A DNA stretch of 64,000 nucleotides from Lucinisca nassula (GCA_963580285.1 OY757014.1:20810088-20874087), one strand, 5' to 3'; counted from the stretch's first letter, positions 12,345-23,052 are shown. Numbers and translations: made by a program. The notes: generated by a model from the sequence alone, not told the origin.

Positions 12345-12535
12345 TGCGGCCCTTTCAATATAATTTCACTTATTTCGAGCATATCATTAATCACCGGAGT
12401 ACCCGGAGAAGATCTCCCCGACGTTGCGTTGTAGAACTTGGCGTCTCATATTTGACTCGAGCGAGGCTCTAACCCGCAACCGTTAGAGACCTAATGATTT
12501 AGAGACAGCGCTCTTACCCACTGTGCCTCGGCACC
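12345..12535 (-). mobile_element. tRNA-derived SINE (GGCCTCCGTGG family), degraded
   Basis: The reverse strand shows a diverged head around 12530 (GTGCCGAGGCACAGTGGG), AAGAGCGCTGTCTC, and a body ending in TTGAAAGGGCCGCAAC. Same order of blocks as 6923-7146 but visibly older. Confidence 0.6.
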
Positions 12536-12539
12536 ATCA

Positions 12540-12977
12540 TGCACAAATCAGTGTTTACTCGTCTGTTGCCTTAATTCTTTTACCACTGAGCTTCTGAAGT
12601 CGACTTTTCCATTCAGTTTTAATTTGAACACCTCCATTCTTTTTAATAGGGATTATTAGTCATTGACCATTCTGGAACAGGATGGCCAAATGTAGAGCCA
12701 TCTTGTACAGGCATCTATACCGGTCTACATATTTGAAAGGGCTTAATAGCAATAGCATAGACACACCTTGCATATTTTTCACCATCATTTTAAACCGGTG
12801 TAGCGTGAGATTATTGAACCCGTGAGATTCTTCAGTCGCACCGGAAGTGGCTGAAATCCCTCACGGAGGGGTGTGAGAGAATTCAGCCGTGAGAATTGTA
12901 ATACGATAACTCTATAAGAGACTGGGGTATCGAAACTCTCTTAGTATGTTAAATGATAAATTATGCTGGCACATTAA
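12540..12977. other. No gene; paired CCGTGAGA/TCTCACGG motifs
   Basis: No coding signal. A CGGTGTAGCGTGAGA...CCCGTGAGA stretch near 12795-12830 recurs in reverse at about 19285-19320, so this is another repeat fragment. Nearby GTGAGA and TCTCAC runs could fold. Confidence 0.4.
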
Positions 12978-13567
12978 TTATCCCCACTTTTTTCGAATGG
13001 TCTTCGTCGTCCGTCCGTCCGTACGTACGTACGTCCGTACGTCCGTCCGTCCGTCCGCCCGTCCGTCCGTCTTACCGGATAACTCCTCCTAAACGTTTAT
13101 AGATAGAAACTTCAAACTTTAGGAACTGATAGATCTTTGGTCTTGGGAGTGCATGACACTTTCGGAATTTTGATCACACACCTAGGGGTGAGACCAGGGG
13201 TGGGGCCCCGGGGGGGGGGGGGGTCAAAAATAAAAATTGCCAGAACATTGTCGTGTAATATATCAAAGCGAACGGCATGATGAGTAGAAAACATTACAAC
13301 CAAAATTTGACCCCTGGGGTCAAATTTGAGGTCACCAGAGGTCAAAAACTGATTTTGACCCCTTTACCCACACACATTGCTGTTACCTGATAACTCCCCC
13401 TAGACCGTTAAAGATAGAAACTTGAAACTTTGGGAACTGTTACACCTTTGGTCTAGGGAGTGCATGACACTTTCGGAATTTTGATCACACCCCTAGTGGT
13501 GGGCCCAGGGGTGGGGCCCGCGGTGAATCGTGGGGATATGCGATTGCGTGACATCGACTGCGCGATT
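12978..13567. mobile_element. Tandem-core element, ATCCCCAC type
   Basis: Left end TTATCCCCACTTTTTTCG, then a run of CGTCCGTCC/GTAC (13003-13070), then two core units about 309 bp apart (AACTCCTCCTAAACG at 13082, AACTCCCCCTAGACCG at 13391; both have GGGAGTGCATGACACTTTCG). The right end has CGTGGGGATAT, complementary to the left. Same plan as the other tandem-core families here. Confidence 0.55.
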
Positions 13568-13924
13568 CTAGTTAAACTTTAATTTTCTGCTGGAGAAGCC
13601 TATCTAAGTAAATTAGAAGCTGTGTTACTAGTGATTTTACCAAGCCCCGATTGGCGGGAGCCCAATGACAAACCGATATTATAGAATGTAGGAATAAAGA
13701 CAACTAAGTCAAGCTGAACTTATATTGGTGTACGACTTGATCAAAGCCAAACTGCAACGCCCGAGATCACTCAGGGCGATTGGACTTATGGTTATAATGG
13801 TCCGTATTCATAGTGGTGCTGATTATCCAATTACAAAAAAAAAAGAAAAAAAAAAGATAATAATAATAATAAAAGTAAAAGAAAAAAGAAAAGAAAAACT
13901 GTAGGGACATTTCTTGTTTGTTTT

Positions 13925-14215
13925 TGTTGTTCGATTTGAGGTTTAACGTCCCCGTCAACACTGTATAAGGTCATTTTGGAGACGTTGCTTCCAATGTTTC
14001 TCGACAATGAGATGAAATGACATTTCAAGCCCTGTCGCCCAACGATACCAATAGGGTTTATGAGCATAGTCGGTCCGACTCGCACCGCTTTGCCTGGACA
14101 GGCTGAGATCCAATAAGCGGTTTACCAGTACTCGTGTGCGGTCGGTTTCAGCTCTGCGTGGAAGCCTCGTGCAGCCCATCTGTTTCTTCACGCCTCGATG
14201 GGCGGGGGCAAGCTG
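13925..14215 (-). mobile_element. SINE-like F repeat, array copy 1
   Basis: Antisense copy from the tail side (TTCGATTTGAGGTTTAACG) to the head (CGATGGGCGGG). A poly-A/AAT-rich tract (13836-13900) precedes it, and (TAGG)n follows to about 14330. Confidence 0.6.
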
Positions 14216-14329
14216 ACTTCGTACTTCTAATTTCTGTTTTGACGTTGTTTAGGTAGGTAGGTATGTAGGTATGCGGTTTGGTGGCTAGATAGGTAGGTAG
14301 ATGGGTGGCTGGGTAGGTAGATAGATAGG

Positions 14330-14625
14330 TTGGGTTTGAGGTTAAACGTCCCCTCAATACTATATATGCCATTCGGAGACGATGCTTCCAATTTCGTGGG
14401 ACCCGACTTTGAGATAAAAGGACATCTCAAGACCTGCTGCCCAATGAAACTAATAGTGTTGACGGGGACGTTAAACATCAAATTAAACAAACAAATATGC
14501 ATGGACGGTCCGGTCCGACTTGCATCACTTTGCCTGGGCAGGCTTAAGCGGTTTACCAGTACTCATGTGCGGTCAGGTATCATGCAGCCCATCTATTTCT
14601 TCAAGTCCCGATGGGCGGCGTAGAT
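14330..14625 (-). mobile_element. SINE-like F repeat, array copy 2, rearranged
   Basis: Antisense copy with an extra opposite-sense tail piece in its middle (GACGGGGACGTTAAACATC then (CAAA)n, about 14460-14495). The block order is not that of a simple copy, so at least two events are needed. Confidence 0.55.
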
Positions 14626-14682
14626 TTTAGTAGGTAGGTAAGGAGATGTGTCTTGGTGGGTCGGTAGGTAGGTAGGTCGGTT

Positions 14683-14930
14683 TGATTTGAGGTTTAACGT
14701 CCCCGTCAATACTATATAGGTCATTTGGAGACGATGCTTCCAATTTCGTGGGACCGGACTTTGCGATGAAAAGACATCTCAAGACCTGCCGCCAAATGGA
14801 ACCAAAAGGGTTTTCATGGACCGTTCGACACGCATCACTCGCCTGGGCAGGATTTTGCGGTTTACCAGTACTCAGGTGTGGTAGAGAATCATGCAGCCCA
14901 TCTAGTTCTTCAAGTCCCGATGGGTGTGAT
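14683..14930 (-). mobile_element. SINE-like F repeat, array copy 3
   Basis: Antisense copy bounded by (TAGG)n-type DNA on both sides. Close in sequence to copy 2. Confidence 0.55.
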
Positions 14931-15002
14931 AAATTAAGGTAGGCAGGTACGGGGGTATCTTGGTGGGAAGGTAGTTAGATGTTTTTTTTTTTTTTTTTTT
15001 TT

Positions 15003-15150
15003 GTTTTACTTAAAGTTTAACGTCCCCATCAACACTGTGAAAGTCATTTCGGACGTATTGCGACCAATTTTTTGGACTTTTACCCGACATTGAGATGAAA
15101 TGACATCTCAAGTCCTACCGCCTTATGAAACCAATAGGGTACTTATGTAT
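15003..15150 (-). mobile_element. SINE-like F repeat, truncated copy 4
   Basis: Only the tail half of the repeat is present, after a poly-T run (14982-15002). It joins (TAGG)n at about 15150. Confidence 0.5.
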
Positions 15151-15218
15151 GTAGGTAGGCTGGTAGGTAGGTAGAAATAAGTAAATGTATGTCTGACCGT
15201 CCGTTCCCATACGGAAAG

Positions 15219-15356
15219 AACCTCCGCGGTGTAGTGGTTATGTTACTGGCCTCATAGACCCGGGGTCACATATTCGATCCCGGGTTTTCACAGACATTCG
15301 GACGAGTCTTTTAACCGAGGTCCCATCTCCGTTAGTAGGACGTAAAACTGAGTGAC
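15219..15356 (+). mobile_element. tRNA-derived SINE (CTCACT-tail family)
   Basis: Head AACCTCCGCGGTGTAGTGG (A box) and TTCGATCCCGG (B box), then ACGAGTC, CCGAGGTCCC and GGACGTAAAACTGAGTG. The next base pairs belong to a Penelope-like copy. Related: 36537-36600, 41427-41582, 53247-53487, 58331-58497. Confidence 0.7.
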
Positions 15357-15359
15357 AAA

Positions 15360-15747
15360 CTCTTGCTGTCGAGTCCTTACCGTTGTTTCATCGCTGTGGA
15401 TTGACTTTTGTGTTCATGGAGATGCTGCACTGATGAGTTAGGAGGCCTTTATGCAGACTGAATAAATTATTTGTCTGAATCGCGACGGAAGTAAGGGCGA
15501 GGACTGTGACCACGTAAAATCGATTCAAGCCACCATCCCCCCGCCCCCGGCGGTTCTTCTGTCGCGGTTTATTTTTGTTATGCCTTGTCTTTGAGTGTGT
15601 GTACCGCCTATATTATTTTGTTTTGGCTAGCAAATTTACCATTTTGTAGGAAAGTAACTGTCCTTTTGGCTTTCTGCTATTGATATTTCCATCAGGGTCT
15701 GTGGGTTAATTGTATTGATTCCTGATCATTGCCTTCACTTCTATTTT
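15360..15747 (+). mobile_element. Penelope-like element, 3'-end copy
   Basis: Sense copy from TCTTGCTGTCGAGTCC to the family terminus CATTGCCTTCACTTCTATTT. About 390 bp of 3' UTR, no coding part. Abuts the SINE on its left and the (CCTA)n tract on its right. Confidence 0.8.
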
Positions 15748-15749
15748 AC

Positions 15750-16890
15750 GTACGATCCTACCTACCTACCTACCTATCTACCTACCGGCCTGCCTGCCAA
15801 CATCACCACCATCCTACCTATCGAAACATATATACCAACTTCCCTACCTACCTGCGATCCTGCCTACATACCTACCTACCTACAAACCTATCTACATTCC
15901 TACCTACCTCGCCAACAACCCACGCCTACTTACCTACCTACCTATACATATGGATACCTTCCTCCCTACCCACCCAGCCACACACACACCACACCTACCT
16001 TCCTTCTACGTATGTACGTGCGTACCTTCGAACCTACGTACGTACCTACCTACGACGTCGAAGTTAGAAGACAGAAGTTTTGAAGTTAGCGAAAAGAATA
16101 AAAAATAGAAGTTAGAAATAAGAAGTTCGAAATTAGAAAATTAATGTCTGTCCGTCTGTCTGTCTGTCTGACTGTCCGTCCGTCCGGCCGTCAGCCCGGA
16201 CCTACCCTCCTATCTACCTATACTAAGCCACTCTACATACAAACAACTCTACATAAATACCACCCTATCTACCTACCTACCTACCTACCTACCTACTTAG
16301 CTACATTCCTACCTACCTATATATACACCTATCGATATACGTACGTACATACCAACTTACCTATATTCCTACCTACCAAAACATATATAACTACGATCCT
16401 ACCTACCTACGATCCTACCTACGACCGTCCTACCTACCTACATCATCATCATTCCACACCTACCTACCTACATTATAACCACCCCACACGTACCTACATA
16501 CCTGCATACCAACCTACTTACTTACCAAAAACATACATACCTACGACCCTAGCTACCTACGATCCTACCTGCCTGCCTACCTACGGTCTTCCTCCCTCTG
16601 TCCCTCGCTACCTACCCACCTACCTACCTACCTACCTACCTACCTACCTACCTACCACATTACCATCCCGCACCTACCTACCTATCTACCTACCTACCTG
16701 CATTCCTACGTACCTACCTACGTACCTACCTACCTACCTTCCTCACCACCAACCTAAACCTGTCATTCCTACCTATAACTACCTACCTCCCCCACCTACC
16801 TACCTACCTACCTGCATTCCTACGTACCTACCTACGTAACTACCTTCCTTCCTCACCACCAACCTAAACCTGTCATTCCTACCTATAACT
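15750..16890. repeat. (CCTA)n tetranucleotide array with interruptions
   Basis: About 1.1 kb of CCTA/CTAC repeats, broken at 16060-16200 by a purine-rich GAAGTTAGAA stretch and a TGTC/CGTC run. Frames rich in Tyr-Leu-Pro-Thr (up to 231 codons) only reflect the repeat. Shorter relatives: 14245-14330, 47510-47585, 49130-49225. Confidence 0.85.
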
Positions 16891-16897
16891 ACTTACA

Positions 16898-17013
16898 ATC
16901 TATGTTTTGTGCAGAAATAGGAAAAATATCAGGAGTTTTATCTGAAAAATTTCGTTTTTTTGGTTGTAAAATTTTGTCAATATACTTGAATAGGCGTGTT
17001 TTCGTGATATACC
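16898..17013 (+). mobile_element. Central-palindrome MITE, family A, right half only
   Basis: Begins just right of the missing palindrome (AATCTATGTTTTGTGCAG) and ends AATAGGCGTGTTTTCGTGAT. A piece of F repeat head (CGCCCATCGGGGCTTC) follows at 17025-17045. Confidence 0.6.
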
Positions 17014-17059
17014 TACCTGTCGCACCCGCCCATCGGGGCTTCAAGAAATATATTGGTTG

Positions 17060-17565
17060 CAGGAAAGTAAATTTACATTTTTATCAACACGATCACTTTT
17101 CGAAACGAATGGTATGCCCAACTGCATTCAGAAAGTTTTCTATGTTGCGTTCACCATTGTTGTATTCAACACACAAACGTCGAAGTCTTGACTGTAGATT
17201 CACATACTTTCTGTGTTTTTTGCTTGGTTGCAGATTTCCAATTTATCACACTTTCTTTCATCTAAAAAACAATATCTAAAGAACATCAGTTAATCCCATT
17301 TTAATGGTATAATTATAATTATCATACTAAAATTAAAACCAAATCAAAAAATGTAAATTAATTGCATTAATTTACAGCTCTGTATCAAACTCTTTTGCTC
17401 AAATATTCTATGCATTCATAGTTTTTTTTTTTTTTTTTGTTAAATAAAACTTTGTTAGTCTGAAAATTATCCAGTTTCCATATAAAAACTTTCACAAAAG
17501 TAGCAGAAGGGATGACAAACAGTGTAGATCCTGATCAGATAGAATAAGAATCAAAATATTTTTTA
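17060..17565. other. No gene seen
   Basis: AT-rich, with a poly-T run at about 17420-17440 and a fragment (AAACAGTGTAGATCCTGATC, near 17517) matching the inside of the second TTAA-MITE type. The frame starting at 16902 begins inside a MITE and is not credible. Confidence 0.4.
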
Positions 17566-17700
17566 CCTCTGGTATTTTTGTATATGGCATTTTTACCTAT
17601 GGCATTTTTACCAGGTAGCCTCTGGCATTTTTACCTATGGCATTTTTACCTCTGGCATTTTTGTATATGGCATTTTTACCTCTGGCATTTTTACCGCACG
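17565..17700 (+). repeat. 15-bp minisatellite (ATGGCATTTTTACCT)
   Basis: About seven imperfect units of TGGCATTTTTACCTC/A. They read Met-Ala-Phe-Leu-Pro in one frame, but this is a property of the unit. A rearranged F repeat fragment follows (17700-17850). Confidence 0.75.
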
Positions 17701-17869
17701 CCCTCCAGATTGACCTATATAGTGCAGATGGGGATGTTAAACCTGTGCAAGTCGGACCTCCATTCTCATGAACCATATTTGGTTTGAATGGGCGGCAGGG
17801 CTTGAGGTGTCATTTCATCTCAATGTCTGGTACAATTCCCACAGAGTGGTCACATTAAACTGAGACTTT

Positions 17870-17965
17870 CTTCCTGATATTTTTTTCCTGATACTTTTTT
17901 CCGGATTCTTTTTTTCCGATACTTTTTTTCCTGATACTTTTTTCCTGATATTTTCTTTCCTACAT
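17870..17965 (+). repeat. About 16-bp pyrimidine-rich minisatellite
   Basis: Six or so units of CCTGATACTTTTTTC with small changes. Confidence 0.7.
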
Positions 17966-18035
17966 TCGGTGAGCAGTGGGTTCGGTAATTACTTCTGTCT
18001 TTTTTTTATTATTATTATTATTTATTGAAACGGTT

Positions 18036-18246
18036 GACGGGCCTCCGTGGCCTAGTGGATAAGAGCGCTGACTCTTAGTGTGAGACGCCAAGTTCTGCAA
18101 CGGAAGGTCAGGTGGATTTTCTCCGGGTACTCCGGTTTTCGCTCACCTCTGATTAACGATCGGCTCGATATGAGTGAAATAATCTTGAAAGGGCCGTAAA
18201 CCCACCCACCCCCCCCCCCCCCAAAAAAAAAAAAAAAAAAAAAAAA
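18036..18246 (+). mobile_element. tRNA-derived SINE with clear 13-bp target duplication
   Basis: Starts GACGGGCCTCCGTGGCC, with an A-box TGGCCTAGTGGATAAGAG and body GACGCCAAGTTCTGCAACGG. The B-box part present in other copies is deleted. It ends CCGTAAACCCACC followed by C and A runs. TATTGAAACGGTT stands on both sides (18023-18035, 18247-18259). A related sequence at 49310-49330 (ATTAAAACGGTTAAGAG) lacks the SINE and serves as an empty site. Confidence 0.85.
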
Positions 18247-18740
18247 TATTGAAACGGTTAAGAGAAAACCTGTTCGGTTGAAATTAGGCATTATTACCCC
18301 ATATAAGCAGAAAAGGTGTGAAAATTAGTCAGTGTGTTTTGATAAGCATGGGGACAACAGGAAATGTCAAACCATAAATCACAAATGTTAATCACGTTGG
18401 TATATAACAAAATTTAAATTCCATGAAACCCATGTTAAAAGCGTTCAATATCCTTTGGAAGCTAGGAATACATTGTAGAACTGAAAAGGTAAGAGTGTAC
18501 ATGTTTTCTCTAAGCCTCGGATTATGATTAATATTATCATTATTATTTATTATAATTATTATTATTATTATTACAATAATTACAATTATTATTGTCATTA
18601 TTGTAAAAGGGCACTTATATTGAGGCTTATGCTACAGTGTTCAAATCCATTTAGACAGAATAATAATTTTAAAATTTCTAACGAACTTGATTTTAAAGTA
18701 TTAATGGCGAGAACAGGCCTATTAAAAATATATTGAAATT

Positions 18741-18967
18741 TATCATCATTTTTTTAGATAAAATATTCTGATATTTTTCATATTTCCGCTGGAAAACATA
18801 GATTGTAGGTACTCGTTAGAATCGCCTCGCCGAGACGGTTCTAACGAGTCCCTACAATCTATGTTTTCCAGCGGAAATATGAAAATAATATACACCGCTG
18901 GAAACCCCAGTTTTACTGTATAAAAGTGGAGTTTAATGGGGTTTAAAATATAGGCGTGGTTTCGTAA
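18741..18967 (-). mobile_element. Central-palindrome MITE, family A
   Basis: The palindrome at about 18806-18860 (GTAGGTACTCGTTAGAATCG...) extends into TAGATTGT/ACAATCTA and ATGTTTTCCAGCGGAAATAT arms, giving an unusually long inverted repeat. The right end is TATAGGCGTGGTTTCGTAAT. Confidence 0.7.
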
Positions 18968-19062
18968 TAATTCCACGAAAATACATGTATCTGTATATAT
19001 TTTGTTCTTTTTGAACACATGGAAACCTATTTATGGCATATTTAATACAGGTATCTTTCGAA

Positions 19063-19070
19063 TAAATTAA

Positions 19071-19121
<51 letters not shown>

Positions 19122-19123
19122 AG
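19063..19123. repeat. (AAAT)n microsatellite
   Basis: About fifteen AAAT units. Confidence 0.9.
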
Positions 19124-19329
19124 CCTGTAATGAATAGTGTTCTATTTAAAGTTTGTAATGTAAGCAGATTTCTTTAGACAGTTTAAACATAGGCTCAAGT
19201 TGAAAGGGGCAGGGGCTAACAGGAAATGGATGACATTTCTCACGGCCTTCTTGCGCATGCGCAAATATACCTTGGTATTAAGGTTCTCACGGGTTTAAAG
19301 ATCTCACGCTACACCGGCACACTATGATC

Positions 19330-20135
19330 CGTGTGTCGTCCGCTCGTTCGTTGTTGATAATTTCTTCAAATGACATCGCCTCTTTAACTATTAAGCTAAT
19401 ATCAAAATAATTTCACACAATAGAACTGAAGGCAATGATCAGGAATCGATACAATTAACCTCAGGTCTAGTGTGTACGCCACCTCCCAGGAGAGACACAA
19501 AAGGGAAAGAGACACAAGTATGAAATAACTTGACCCTAATGGAAACAGCAATAGCGGAAGAACAAAAGGACAGTTACTTTCCCAAAAACTGACAAATCGG
19601 CTACCAAAACAAAAATAAATAAGCGAGATGAACTATATAACAAAATTAAACCGCGACAGAAGAACCGCCGTGGGAGATCACTGAGGGGCTTTTGTCGCTT
19701 TTACGCGGCCGCAATCCTCCACCTTACAATACACCCGTCGCCATTTAGACAAATAATTTGTTCAGTCCGCATGAAGGCGTCTTAACGCATCGGTGCAATA
19801 TCTCCGAGTACACAAAAATCAAACAAACACAGAGATGAAACAACGGTGAGGACTCGACAGCAAGAACTAACTGAAATGCTGGAACAAAAGAAAACCAACA
19901 TAAATGGTCCAATATCAAAATGACTTTATAGAAATGTTCAGCGTGCGACTCTCTACCAAATTGCTAAACGCTCCGCTGAACAAAAAGGCCAGAACTGAAA
20001 ACAACAACAACAAAATACCCTTAAACTACATCTCCTTCTAGGCTAATGACATGATTTCGAAATGATATCACATAAATGTTTCTCAGTTAACCCTGTACCT
20101 AAATTGCTCAAATGGCTCCGCTCCACTGCCAGAGC

Positions 20136-20193
<58 letters not shown>

Positions 20194-20860
20194 CTTTAAA
20201 CGACATCTCCTCCTAGATCAATGGCCGATTTCAAAATAATTTCATAGAGATGTTTATTAGATAAAACCTCTAACGCAATCAGTTCCGCTTAACAAAATTG
20301 TCCCCAGAGCTAAAACAGAAAAAAAAACAACAATAAAAAAAAAAAAAAAAAAAAAAAAAAACACGAAAAAACAACAACATTGAAATGTAACCTCCTCCCA
20401 GGCAAATGGTCCGATTTCAAAATAGTTTCACAGAGATGTTGTTTGGGTTACCTTCATCCAAAATTGCTAAATTGTTCAGCTTCGCAGAATCAGATGACTG
20501 CCATTTTAACGACATCATCCTAAGCCAAAGACCCGATTTCAAAATAATTTCACACAGATATTCCTGGGGTGACCCATTATCAAAATTGCTAAAATGGTTC
20601 TGCTCCGTTGAACAGAATGGCCACCAGAGCTAAAAATAGAAAACAAAAAGCACAACCACTTTAAACGATGTCTTCCCAAAGGCCAATGGGCCACTTTCAA
20701 ACTAATGTCACGGAAATGACCCTTGGGTGACCCTCTACCAAAATTACTAATCTGAACTAAATGACCACCAGAGCTAAAAATATGACAATTTTCCCAACCT
20801 ACGCTTGGAGACAATTGATGAACCAGTGCCGTGAATGCTTTGACTTTATAATGCAATTTT
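19330..20860 (+). mobile_element. Pearl-like tandem core, type II units, interrupted
   Basis: Begins with a GTCGTCCGCTCGTTCG tract and an AATGACATCGCCTC unit. After a Penelope-like insertion (19421-19900) there are about five units of roughly 140-185 bp with CGACATCTCCTCCTAG, GATTTCAAAATAATTTCACA, ACCAAAATTGCTAAAATGG and GGCCACCAGAGCTAAAA. The units resemble the single unique segments next to the GTCCGT tract of pearl type I (26765-26890, 6760-6905). The array also holds (GA)n (20134-20190) and a poly-A run (20330-20360). No clear right terminus is seen. Confidence 0.55.
19421..19900 (-). mobile_element. Penelope-like element, 3'-end copy
   Basis: Antisense copy from GAAGGCAATGATCAGG to GAACAAAAGAAAACCAACA. 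It contains only 3' UTR and is diverged, so an older copy. The same internal point (GCAAAAGAAAA) is where another element interrupts the copy at 43632. Confidence 0.75.
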
Positions 20861-21185
20861 GATCAGATGAGCGAATTAGGTCTATCGTGGACCTCTTGTT
20901 ATAAATTCACTGGATTAGTGTGATGGTGTCCGTTTGGTTTCCTGTTTTTTGTGCGTTCATGCCACAAGTTATTTCACTTTTTTATTTTTGATTCAGTCAA
21001 AATAGGAATCTGTTGTTAACGGATAAATTGAATGTGGCATTCTGGAGAAAATTCTTTCCCTTAAGGTTTGAATACTGTTAATATCGAAACACAATCTTCA
21101 TCACGCTACCACACACGTGTGTTTTCTGGTGACCTATCGTTTTTAGACAGTGTGATGATTGATTCTTACATGTATCCATAATCTA
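20861..21185. other. No gene seen
   Basis: No long frame, repeat or RNA signal recognised. Confidence 0.4.
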
Positions 21186-21189
21186 CTAT

Positions 21190-21263
21190 CACGTTAACGT
21201 GTCCGTGAAATGAACACCCCAGTAAATCCATGTTTATATAGAGAGAACTGGGGAGTTTATTGA
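21190..21263 (+). mobile_element. Central-palindrome MITE, family B, left arm
   Basis: ACGTGTCCGTGAAATGAACA, then the TCCATGTTTATATAGAG/AACTGGGG hairpin arm. A possible right half (GGGTCTAACAAGCACC, TTCTATGTTTTGATTGG) lies at about 22640-22700, beyond a Penelope-like insertion. Confidence 0.5.
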
Positions 21264-21710
21264 TATTTGATTTATTGTGTTCACGGAGATGATGCACTGA
21301 TGAGTTATGCTTTGGTCACAACCCCTTCCGATTAGGCTTTGAATGTACTCCCGGCATGATTTTTAGCCATTTTGGCCTGGTCCCCGGCCGGACACCAGAC
21401 ATGGCCGGCCGGTGGCCGGGGCTCTCAGGCAGCATCGGGGAGGTGCCCGAAGAGTTTTAAATCGAAGTTAAAATTTCTCCGGTGTCCCGTACATTTTCAT
21501 AATCGGCCACATGTCCATCACACACCGTTTAAGTATCGTCTGATATCCGGCCGGGAATCCAGCGGTAATCGGCCGGTGTATGTAGCCTCAGAGGAGAAAT
21601 TGTTGGGACCGGACATGGGCCGATATCCGGCCGATATCTGTTCACACAGTGGCACAGACATCGGCCGGTCACCGGCCGGCTAGAACCGGATATCGGCCGG
21701 GCATCGGGCG

Positions 21711-21750
21711 GACTATATAAACCCGCGTCAGTCGCCGTGTACAACATTAC
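21711..21750 (+). promoter_or_regulatory. Candidate TATA promoter inside the GC-rich element
   Basis: GACTATATAAACCCGCG (TATAAA at 21715-21720) is the only TATA box in a CCGGCCG-rich stretch. It is followed about 25-30 bp later by a pyrimidine-purine start-like ACAACATTACAG. An ATG in a purine-rich context lies at 21809, so a 5' leader of about 60 bases is possible. Prediction from spacing only. Confidence 0.35.
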
Positions 21751-21808
21751 AGCGCGTTTCTACACAAGAGACAATACACACACAACAACAACTTACGAAA
21801 CGAAGAAG

Positions 21809-21910
21809 ATGCCTACCAAAGGAAAAGAAGGAGAAGATCGGCCATTACACCGCCAGACAATCGCTCGACATTCGACCGGGCCTGGTACAAGCATAATTCG
21901 TTGTCCGTAG
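21809..21910 (+). CDS. Possible 33-aa peptide frame in the GC-rich element
   Basis: Starts MPTKGKEGEDRPLHRQ, strongly charged, and stops at TAG 21908-21910. The leader ACGAAACGAAGAAGATG gives a reasonable start context. It resembles no family I know. Lys/Glu/Arg-rich starts after a TATA box recall small nuclear proteins, but the frame is short and could be chance, or the first exon of a captured gene fragment. Confidence 0.2.
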   Translation: MPTKGKEGEDRPLHRQTIARHSTGPGTSIIRCP

Positions 21911-22773
21911 GATACTCGGGCGATATTCGTACGATGTCCGGTGAATAGGCCGGTAATCGCCCGGACATCATAGGATAATTAGATGTTCTGTCGGCATTCA
22001 CTGCCTCGCCGGCCCCACAAAAATTGCTCTTTGGAAACAGACGCCGTACGATTACCAGATGGTCTTCGAACGGCCTCCGCACGGCCTCCGGCGGTGCCAT
22101 TTATGTAAATAATATGTGACAAATGTTTTGACTGGTTTTGTCCGATGTCGGAGAAAAGGCCAAAACCAGCGGTGTACACCCGATTAACCCCTATCCCCGG
22201 ATACCGGCTGATCTTTGTGACCATAGCATTATCAGGCCTGAACAAATTATTTGTCTAAATCGCGACGAAAGTAAGGGCGAGGATTGTGGCCACGTAAAAT
22301 CGATTTAAGACCCCCAGTCGAATTCGTTTCACTAACAGTTCCAAGGCGGTTCATCTGTCGCGGTTTATTTTTGTTATGGTTTGTCTTTGAGTGTTTGTAT
22401 CGCTTATATTATTTTGTTTTGGATTGCCAATTGGCCATTTTGTGGGAAAGAAACTGTCCTTTTGGCTTTCCGCTATTGATGTTTCCACAAGGGTATGTTG
22501 ATTCATATCTGTGGTTCTTTCCCCTTTGGCGTCTCTGATGGGAGCTATGGGGTAATTGTATCGATTCTTGATCATTGCCTACACTTCCATTTTGCTGAAA
22601 AACAAAGATTTTTGGAACTGATCAGAAGCGTGTCATTGAAGCGGGTCTAACAAGCACCTACATTCTATGTTTTGATTGGAAATAAGAAAATAAAAAAGAA
22701 ATCATCTGAAAAAATTATGAAAGACAACAGTTTTGGCCACGGATGTATTATTGTTAAGCGATTTTTGCAGTAA

Positions 22774-23052
22774 CATCACGTGAACAAGTCCGTGAAATGA
22801 ACACCCCCTTACACCCCACTTTGTATAGAGAAAACTGGGGTTTACGGGGGTAAACATTATTTTTCTTAATTTTGCTCCAAGATATAGGTTGCGGGTACTC
22901 GTTAGAACCGCCTCAATGAGGCGGTTCTAACGAGCACCCACAACCTATGTTTGCAGTATAAATAAGACAGATATCATGGATTTTCTTCCGAAAAATAGCC
23001 ATTTTGGAGATGTAAAAAATGCCCTATGTCTGACGGGTGTGTTATCGTAATG
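22774..23052 (+). mobile_element. Central-palindrome MITE, family B, complete
   Basis: Ends CATCACGTGAACAAGTCCG and ACGGGTGTGTTATCGTAATG. Side hairpin CCCCACTTTGTATAG/AAAACTGGGG. Centre GGTACTCGTTAGAACCGCC...GGCGGTTCTAACGAGCACC (about 22888-22938). A good reference copy for family B. Confidence 0.75.

Larger units (their letters stand above)
21308..22228 (+). mobile_element. GC-rich 921-bp DNA element with TTA target duplication
   Basis: Sits between two TTA triplets (21305-21307, 22229-22231) inside a Penelope-like UTR whose other copies read GATGAGTTAGGAGG with a single TTA. Ends are TGCTTTGGTCACAA and its near-perfect reverse complement TTGTGACCATAGCA (13 of 14). A 3-bp TTA/TWA duplication with short inverted ends fits the PIF/Harbinger group; that is inference. 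The inside is far richer in GC than the window and full of CCGGCCG/CCGATATC motifs and short GC hairpins (for example 21383-21421). It carries a TATA-type promoter candidate and a 33-codon frame. No transposase is seen. Confidence 0.6.
21268..22597 (+). mobile_element. Penelope-like 3'-end copy, split by a GC-rich element
   Basis: The left part (21268-21307) matches the sense UTR block GTTCACGGAGATG...GCACTGATGAGTTA. The right part resumes at GGCCTGAACAAATTATTTG (22235) and runs to the normal 3' terminus (TTGCCTACACTTCCATTTT). About ten bases of the UTR seem lost at the right junction. Confidence 0.75.

Noticed and set aside
16144..16839. 231-codon frame rich in Tyr-Leu-Pro-Thr
   Set aside because: It is the translation of a (CCTA)n array; other frames are equally open.
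16902..17279. 125-codon plus-strand frame
   Set aside because: It starts inside a MITE half and crosses an F repeat fragment, with no protein-like features.
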